From positions 29,639,986 through 29,703,985 of the forward strand of contig CAIIXF020000004.1 in the NCBI GenBank assembly GCA_903813345.2: DNA of 64,000 nucleotides. Direction: 5' to 3'. Origin of the DNA: Owenia fusiformis (taxonomy: Eukaryota; Annelida; Polychaeta; Sabellida; Oweniidae). Each line of letters begins with the position of its first letter. Within the stretch, counting starts at the first letter, position 1. This document shows, piece by piece, positions 57,209 through 64,000 of this stretch. The notes below the pieces were generated by a model, which saw only the letters and a program-made list of their open reading frames with translations, was not told the DNA's origin and did no database searches. The position numbers and the translations under genes were made by a program.

Positions 57209-57720
57209 AGGACAACTGAAATAGCTTTTCTCAACTTGCAGCTACAAAAATGCGGTTTTCTCCATTGTAAGCCCACCGTAGAGTTCTTGCGATAGACATT
57301 ATAAAATAAATGTTTGATAACTGCTAACGGTCATAGATAACGAAATAAAACTAACTGATAAATCAAATTGGCCCCCACGTGATTAGTAACGTCATATACA
57401 AAATATAGCTTTGGTTTATTTTTTCCATAGTAATCACAATGTCACGGCAACCATAGGATTGTTGTGTAAACAAATAACAAAACATTTTGGCATTATGACG
57501 TCATGACATAATGGGACCAAAACGGGCCACGTGGGGACCAGTGAGAGATCACGTGGGGGCCAATAACGTCACAACCAATTCGAATATTGCTTATTAAGCA
57601 GCTATAACGATCGTTAGGGTGAAATAGTTTTCACACTACTGATGAGAAAACATGTCCAAATACATCTATCAAAAAATTATATTGATTCCTTTAGGTTAAA
57701 AATACCATTTCATATCTGCT
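57209..57720. mobile_element. TTAA-flanked MITE with internal inverted CACGTG blocks
   Basis: TTAA lies at 57205-57208 and 57721-57724. The ends AGGACAACTGAAATAG and, inverted, AGCAGATATGAAATGG are similar but short. Inside, TTGGCCCCCACGTGAT (about 57369) is repeated inverted at about 57548-57563 around a TGACGTCA-like word. TTAA duplication suits piggyBac or Kolobok. No coding capacity. Confidence 0.55.
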
Positions 57721-57824
57721 TTAACTATTACGGTAAGCAAGCTGCGAATCTTCATAGAAAGCTATAAGCAAAAAGTTTGTGGGGGTGGGGCAAAGACCCA
57801 AAAGGATGGTTAAACTATGAACCT

Positions 57825-58000
57825 GAGGCCTTATTCATCAAGCTATCGCAGTCTTTGCGACGTCGCAGTGTTGGCGATGTCCGGGCGACATCGCAGTGTA
57901 AGCGACTGCGTCGTATTCATCAAACTATTGCAAGCCGATCGCAGTCACGCCCACTTTGGCGATGACCCTGCGATGTCGCAGTGATGAACTGATAATCCAA
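57825..58000. repeat. Harbinger-type end with GCGACGTCGC/GCGATGTCGC palindromes
   Basis: GGCCTTATTCATCAAGCTAT is followed by about six GCGAYGTCGC-like palindromes or half-sites and a second GTATTCATCAAACTATTGC. It lies about 180 bp before the Myb gene at 58177 and is probably the left end of that element. TTATTCATCAAGCTA recurs in the same orientation at about 62061. Confidence 0.5.
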
Positions 58001-58176
58001 AAAACTCAAATTTATGTCAATTAGAGGTCAAGCAGAACTTGCTACATATTGCTAAAAATAGATATACTTTTCTGTAGTAAAATTATGATCATATTCATAA
58101 TCTTCACTCGTCCAACATACTAGTATATATGAATTTTATACTAAGCTTACTGTAGCAACGATAGTCTAGAATAACT

Positions 58177-59509
58177 ATGTCAAATATAGAACGCTGTTCT
58201 GATTTCACCGAGGAAGAACTAGAAGCACTTCTAGAAGGCGTCGAGGAGAATATCTCAATAATAAACGGACGTCTTTGCTCTGAAATAACCAAGCAAAGGA
58301 AAGATAGGGTTTGGGAGGCTATTGCCTCTAAGGTAAATGCCCATGGGGGTAATAACAGAGATGCTAAGAAAATACGGTAAGTTATTGTATTATGGAAAAT
58401 TAAAATCGTGAATAGATCTATCTTTTTAATAATACGATCTCATATTTTGTCAATATAAGCTGATCCTAAGTATTCTAGCGTTCGAATATCAAATGGTAAA
58501 AATAATGGTCTAGATCGCGGTTTTCATCCCTGATTTTAAAGTATAATGACATTCAATATAAACAACGTTTTCAATTATTTTCTATATAAGCTTAGTATCG
58601 GTGGTTCTACAAACATTTAAGATTAGTAGGCTACAACAATGAAACACAAGGGTCAATATAGAAAATGTATGTTTATATTTTTGAACCAGGTTTTGAACAG
58701 CAAGAAATGGTCGGACTGGTCTAGCAGGACAAGATGAGAGGCCAGTAGGGAGAAAGGGGAGCAAATTGCCACTGGCGGGGGGAGAGGGAGAATGCCAGTT
58801 ATATCACAAATGCAACGTAGGGTGATGTCTTTGCAGACTACCACCAAAATCACAGGCATGACGAATCCAAAAGATGCATCCGCTCTTGTGCTCCTGAAAA
58901 CACCTAGGCCTAATACTAGTGTTAGATCTTCTACGGTATGCTACGTCTCTTTATCTAAATAAAGGATATTTGTCGAAAGGATGTGCGTTCTATAAGTGTT
59001 TTTATTAATGACAATCATCGTTTATGACCAAGCCTAAAATATAGCATATCCTTATGTCCTATGTCGGTATAATTCAGTTTCTCACTGATTCATTATGTTC
59101 AAAATCATCCAAGTTTTTCGACTTCTACATGAGGAAAATAGACTACGAAGCCATAGATTTAGTCAATAATCAAACGAGGCAACTGTCTCACCCTAATTGT
59201 TTAATTAAAAAGTTTTCATTTTTAGATTAATCAAAATAGTTCCGTTAAGAGAACTTGCCAAATATCACTTCAAAATAATGAAACCTTTGGGTGATAATCG
59301 ACATAAATTACTTTAGAAATAATCACTGGCAATTGTATATGCGACGGCTATAGGCATCCTGATTCACAACTTCACACCTTAATCATTATAACATGTATAA
59401 CAATTTATTATTGTATAGCTACCACAAGAGGCTGCCAGTCTAACTTGTATGGGAGAAAAAGCGTCTGTGGTTCAAGTGGGCCAAGAAGCCTCTGAATCTA
59501 ATACAGAAG
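58177..59509 (+). pseudogene. Myb-type Harbinger partner gene, three exons, one internal stop
   Basis: Exon 58177-58376 gives MSNIERCSDFTEEELEALLE and VWEAIASKVNAHGGNNRDAK, the Myb/SANT domain, ending at GTAAGT. Exon 58701-58935 joins in phase 2 as KKWSDWSSRTR, a TGA, then EASREKGEQIATGGGRGRMP and a tail ending at GTATGC. Exon 59419-59509 (LPQEAASLTCMGEKASVVQV) joins in phase 0 and ends at GTAAAG. Splicing on to an acceptor at 61589 would stop after four more residues. Only the TGA in exon 2 (in the basic block) breaks the gene, making it the best-preserved Myb partner here. No transposase gene was found beside it. Confidence 0.75.
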
Positions 59510-59649
59510 GTAAAGTTCACACATCAGAATGTACTTTTAGTTTATCTTTAACCAAGCCGATGCCTAACTAAGAAGCAGACTATTATAGAATCATTGTGAT
59601 ACTCATAACATACTCTTGTTGATACTCTTGTTTTGCCAGAAACTACAGT

Positions 59650-60305
59650 ACACATCATGCCTAAGATCACATCGGCATGCTCCAATCGGCGAGTCGATAG
59701 GCGCGTAGTCGGCAGGCCGATCGGCACGTCGATAGCCACAGGTCGGCACGCCGATGGGCATTGCCATCGGCACAGCAAAGTACTGCCGATCGACACAGTC
59801 ATCGAAACAGCATTCCCATCGGCACTATCCATCGACTTCGTCGTGAGAATTACGTGTATCAACACATTACATTGCTCATCGCCAAGACGATAATATTTCG
59901 ATTTACATTTAAAATTCGTCAGACATTAACCCGGGGACATTAATCCATACAGCTTAATGTAATATATCGCTATTAACGTCCCACAGATTTAAATATTTTT
60001 TACAATCTATGTCGCACGGGGTAACTGAATTAAATAAACTGGCTAGATATTAAACGAATGATGGGATTCTACGACTAAAAAGATGTTCATGTACATTGAA
60101 AAGTGGACAATTCATTTGTTTGAGTAAGTTTGAGTAAAAAGAATATTCATCGAGACAGATTTTGCCAAGTAGGGAGAGGGTACAATTTCGAAAGAGAAAG
60201 CAAGTTCAAAATACTTGTTTTTATTATTCCCGTGTCTCGCCGGAACTGCATTCCCATCAGCACCTATCAAGACTGCCCATCGGCGTAGTCGTTGGAACTG
60301 TCAAT
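59650..60305. repeat. GC-rich cluster of CATCGGCA/CGGCACGCCGAT motifs in two patches
   Basis: At 59665-59830 words such as CATCGGCATG, GGCACGTCGATAG, GGTCGGCACGCCGATGG and CCCATCGGCAC occur about a dozen times in both orientations. A second patch at 60240-60300 repeats AACTGCATTCCCATCAGCAC and CCCATCGGCGTAGTCG. They may be the two ends of a short transposon of about 650 bp. GC content is far above the surroundings. Confidence 0.45.
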
Positions 60306-61842
60306 CAAAACTAAACATTGCTTGGTACAACCCTTCTAAAAAGCCTCTCATCGGACATTATTTCAACTTGACATGATTTAGCAAATGACGAATTTCCATG
60401 ATTAAAATGATCGTGTTGTATTTCGTACCTTCAACAATTATTATAATAAAGGAATTATTGAAATACAGTATGATGCCAGTGATGGGCAGTCATTGAAGCC
60501 TGTGATGAAAGCCTTATCATTGTGCGAATCATATTGAAATTAATCTCATTCCCCGGGTCTCATTCAGCAAACAAGTATTAATATACGCTACGTTAAGATA
60601 ATAAAAACACGAAATAATTTAGTGTTTCACAGTCTAACAGAACGATGATTTAAAATTGTTGCTTGGAGCCAACATGATCAACAAAATTTCTTAGCTATTG
60701 TAAGGAATAAAATTAAGATTTAAATGTTCAACCCCCCCCCTCCTCCGTTTAATTTCGATTCAAACAAAATCAAACGGGAATGATTATCTTACAAGGTACG
60801 CTGAGACTTAAGACAATAAAAGACGATAATTAACCTGATTGCATCCTGTGTCTTATTAGCGTCTGTTATTTATTACTGCTTGACCAGTACCAGACTGATT
60901 GCGTATTGATAATCAAACCGGTCGTGGGATGCAATGATATATCTAAATTTATCCCATGATACTACTTCCCGATGAATAACACCTTGGAATATTTTTGATT
61001 TTGAAAGAAAAACGTATTGTCCCGCCAAATCCCGCTCACGAAAATGATATACTCCCATTTGAAAATTAAGAGATTTTGAGACGTAAGGAGTATGAAGCCG
61101 CCTATTAAGCATAGTGCAATTGTAATTTCATGCTCTGACATAGCATACCAGTGTATTCCTTCAGTCATACAATATTGTAATACCTTGATGCATCAAGATG
61201 CTGATAAGACAGTTAAAGTCGTAGAAACCTTAGCAATAGCGAATGTGTTTGGTCCCTCTAATTAATATGAATATTGTTACAATATAACTGTATTGAATTT
61301 TTCTATGCTGATGTGTTTATGTTATATATCTACAATAAAATTTTTATATTTCAAAATTCCATACAGTTAAGTCACCGGACATTTTGTAGACTAATAATAT
61401 AACAGACTTCTGATTTTGTTCCATACACAATTTAGATAAGGATTGTGAACTTAAGATTTTATGAAGAGAGTTATTTATATCTATATAATTACGTTTTGAG
61501 TTGGAGGAAATTTACTCAATATCACTTTGATGTCTCGGTCACCTGGCCATAAAAGGCATTTGTTTAATATGATATTCATTTTTTACAGGTTGTTTCCATT
61601 AACGGGGTGATACAGGCATGTGAAGTGTTTAGCTATGCATGGACCTCAAGGATGACACGGGGTGGAAGAGGGGCAAGGGTTGGTGCAAGTCCCGGGGTGC
61701 AAGTCTGCACTCCCAGACTCCAGATAGGAGTGAAACGCATCATGGGATTAAATGCATTCGTTGAAGTTTACAGAAACAGTTGAATATAATTCAGAATTTA
61801 AGTGAATCCACATGATCATTTGCGTTCAACAATGCGTTTATA
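60306..61842. other. No gene recognised
   Basis: A frame at about 61588-61784, after TTTTTACAG, reads VVSINGVIQACEVFSY and ends in TGA but fits no neighbour in phase. A C-run lies at 60732. Confidence 0.3.
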
Positions 61843-62044
61843 GAGAGGTTTCGCAAGTTTTTAGCTCAACGTGTTGTGTTCACCAGATTTATTACCCTTT
61901 GCATTCGTTCGATTTCACTTCTGAATTAAAAAAGAGCTTCATCTTCTGTAGTTTATTTCTAGGCAATGCGCGTAGGGTACAGCTTAATGAGCAGCTAGTT
62001 CAAACTAAAACGAGTTGAGGTTAATCCATTGTGCGAAACCTCTC
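61843..62044. mobile_element. 202-bp TA-flanked MITE
   Basis: GAGAGGTTTCGCA at the left has its exact inverse at the right (13 bp), with TA on both sides. No coding capacity. Confidence 0.7.
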
Positions 62045-62389
62045 TAATACCAGAGGGGTTATTCATCAAGCTAAATGACCCCTCGGGGCGATATATATGT
62101 TATGTTACAGTTACATGTTAATTGTTAAGACTTGAAAGTTAATAATTAAGTTTTTTGCGTTATCTTCCAGATACTTATAATTAGTACACGTTGCTCTCTA
62201 TGTTGGCGGTGATGACACGTTCTGCTTTCTTTTCAAGAAGCTGCAGTCTAATCTTTAAATGTATTCAGTTTATTGGTTTTGCATGTTGCATACATATTGA
62301 TAAGTGTTGACATTCATAATTTAAAAAAAGGCTTTGTTTTGATTTATTATTACTAACAAGACGGGAACAAACTTTTGTAGGGGATGTTA

Positions 62390-62565
62390 CAGGCGGGCCC
62401 GTAGCCAGCTTTTGGCAAGGGGTTAGTTCGCTTTTTTAAAAATGAGTGTCACATGTTGTCCCAAATTACTTGGAGATCACAAGACAAAGGGCATGATTTT
62501 GATTTTGAAAGAACTTTTGGTTGCTCGCATTTACTCAACCCCCCCCCCTCTTGGCTACGGGCCTG
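62390..62565. mobile_element. Short MITE with GGCCCGTAGCCA ends
   Basis: CAGGCGGGCCCGTAGCCAG at the left and, inverted, CAGGCCCGTAGCCAAG at the right are related by a 2-base indel. A partial relative (GGCTACGCCCCTG) lies near 63503. No coding capacity. Confidence 0.6.
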
Positions 62566-62610
62566 AGACTACATGTACAGATGTTTATACAACATGATTG
62601 TAGATAGAAC

Positions 62611-63147
62611 CATGGGCTTTCAACTAGAAGGGTAGGCAACTTCCCACATTTCATACATAAACATTGCCATGGGTTTTCAAAATTGGAGAATGTACACATT
62701 CCAAGAAAATCTTATTTTGTACTTTTTATTGATGATTAAAATAAATAACTCAAAAATAAAAACATGATCTTCTACATACATCTTGATAATTTAATAAAAA
62801 TTGGAATTCATCATAATTATGACAATACAGAAATTGAACATTCTTCCACAAATTATGTTTTTATTGGAATGTGTTCTTGAATAATTACCCACAATGCAAT
62901 ACTCAAAGAGAACATCTTGATAACTCTTATTCTTATTGGTCTCTTTTGTTTACTTTTATATGATATTGAATATATTTTATGCTTAAATCATATTAAAAAT
63001 TGATTTTTATTCAAAATAATACTAAAACATATACATTTATCTAATACTTTTTGAAATATTGCCATAAAAGGGAAGCATGTCATTGCTCATTTTGAAGGTC
63101 TCATGTTATTACATAGAGTTGCATACCCTTCTAGTTGAAAGCCCATG
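62611..63147. mobile_element. MITE with 31-bp CATGGGC ends and 7-bp ATAGAAC duplication
   Basis: CATGGGCTTTCAACTAGAAG at the left is repeated inverted at the right (30 of 31 positions through GGTADGCAACT). ATAGAAC flanks both sides (62604-62610 and 63148-63154). A CATG start with a 7-8-bp duplication is compatible with the P-element superfamily; hAT elements (8 bp) are the alternative. The interior is AT-rich and non-coding. Confidence 0.85.
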
Positions 63148-63154
63148 ATAGAAC

Positions 63155-64000
63155 GTTCATTATTTTAATAAGCCTAAGCTAAATGCTTTGCTGTGCTTCA
63201 TCAATTACGCTTCCAGTTTCGACCATTTATCTGTATTGATATTATAAGCAAATTGATGTATACTTTAGGCCTAGCGACCGCACCTTCTCCGCCATCACTA
63301 ATGAAAATATAACCATGAGATGGAAGAAATGAGCTTTAAAATATGCTTTTTATTGTGAAGTAAAGGTGAAGTTTCTAGCTCAATTTTGAAGGAAATTGCA
63401 TTGATTTAGTAAAATTCAAAACATATCTTAAAAATATTTTGGCTTGCTAATCGCACCCCCACCCCATTCTGACTGAAAACCGAATTTTTAATTTGAAAGT
63501 TGGCTACGCCCCTGAATTTCCCTTTGTCCCCTTTCATTTATCTTCTGTAAACTTGTTTGAACAAATTAATACCTAGTACTACAAAGATAACTTCATTCGA
63601 AACGCATGTAATTCACTCCAATTATATTTATTTGCATTAGTTAGGGAAAGGGATTTGATTATAAAATTGACGGTGGTTGCGAAGTTGTGATTTGGGAGGG
63701 AGGGGTATACTATACTAAGGTGTTATAAGACCCAATAATTAATATAAACAACTAAACGCCTTCCTGATTGCATCCTAGCTCAACCTGTCCGCCAGTCTAT
63801 CTCGATCGCATTTTATCAATGAATTTATAATTCCTGATTAAACTGACTCTTGATTTTAAAATAGGAATTCTAAATCTGTTACTAGTATTTAAAAGTTGGT
63901 GTCTAGTGTGATACTGGAAAATGGAATACTATATTTTGTATTACTATTCTATCTCGATCTATAGTATATAAATATGGATTTCTAGGTCTACAGGCTGTCA
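63155..64000. other. No gene recognised
   Basis: AT-rich DNA with a relic of the GGCTACG-type repeat near 63503. Nothing else could be supported. Confidence 0.4.

Noticed and set aside
61588-61784. Fourth exon of the Myb gene at 58177
   Set aside because: It follows an acceptor-like site, but joining exon 3 to it in phase gives a stop after four residues, and the long frame is in another phase.

Overview
This window looks like AT-rich nuclear DNA from an animal, probably a marine invertebrate. The evidence is GT-AG introns, dense DNA transposons of the piggyBac, Tc1/mariner, PIF/Harbinger and hAT types, a LINE tail, tRNA-like repeats and very long minisatellites. There are no bacterial-style operons. 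The species cannot be named from the sequence alone. Many apparent long reading frames are minisatellite artefacts.

Layout. 1-182: a possible minus-strand coding start running off the left edge. 345-3979: a 24-bp minisatellite of about 150 units in distinct sub-type blocks. 4-18 kb: mostly non-coding, with tRNA-like sequences, a P/THAP9-like transposase scrap, an internally deleted Harbinger element (10594-11750), several foldback elements and a few weak acidic minus-strand exons. 18197-22718: the best candidate host gene, five phase-consistent exons encoding a ParB/sulfiredoxin-fold-like protein. Its second intron holds a 1.3-kb transposon with CACAGTG-type ends and a 5-bp target duplication (Transib/RAG-like), plus a 1.2-kb minisatellite. 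23.9-26.8 kb: Harbinger transposase and Myb-type partner remnants. 27.5-31.3 kb: a decayed hAT-like gene and a two-exon frame of unknown function. 31.3-32.1 kb: a LINE C-terminus on the minus strand.

32587-38762: a TTAA-flanked piggyBac element whose five exons join in phase into a 594-aa transposase with all three catalytic aspartates. It looks structurally whole, and its introns and 3' part have accumulated MITEs and tandem repeats. 41579-46309: a mariner element with an intron. A deleted Harbinger sits in that intron, a MITE sits in the Harbinger, and another MITE sits in the mariner 5' region. 48.4-64 kb: a long-TIR Tc1/mariner-type element, three more Myb-type Harbinger remnants, a 40-bp minisatellite and several MITEs, including one with CATG ends and a 7-bp duplication.

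Overall this is a transposon accumulation zone around at most one or two host genes. Harbinger biology dominates: many Myb-partner fragments, few transposase fragments, and two derivatives that kept only the first exons of both genes facing each other.
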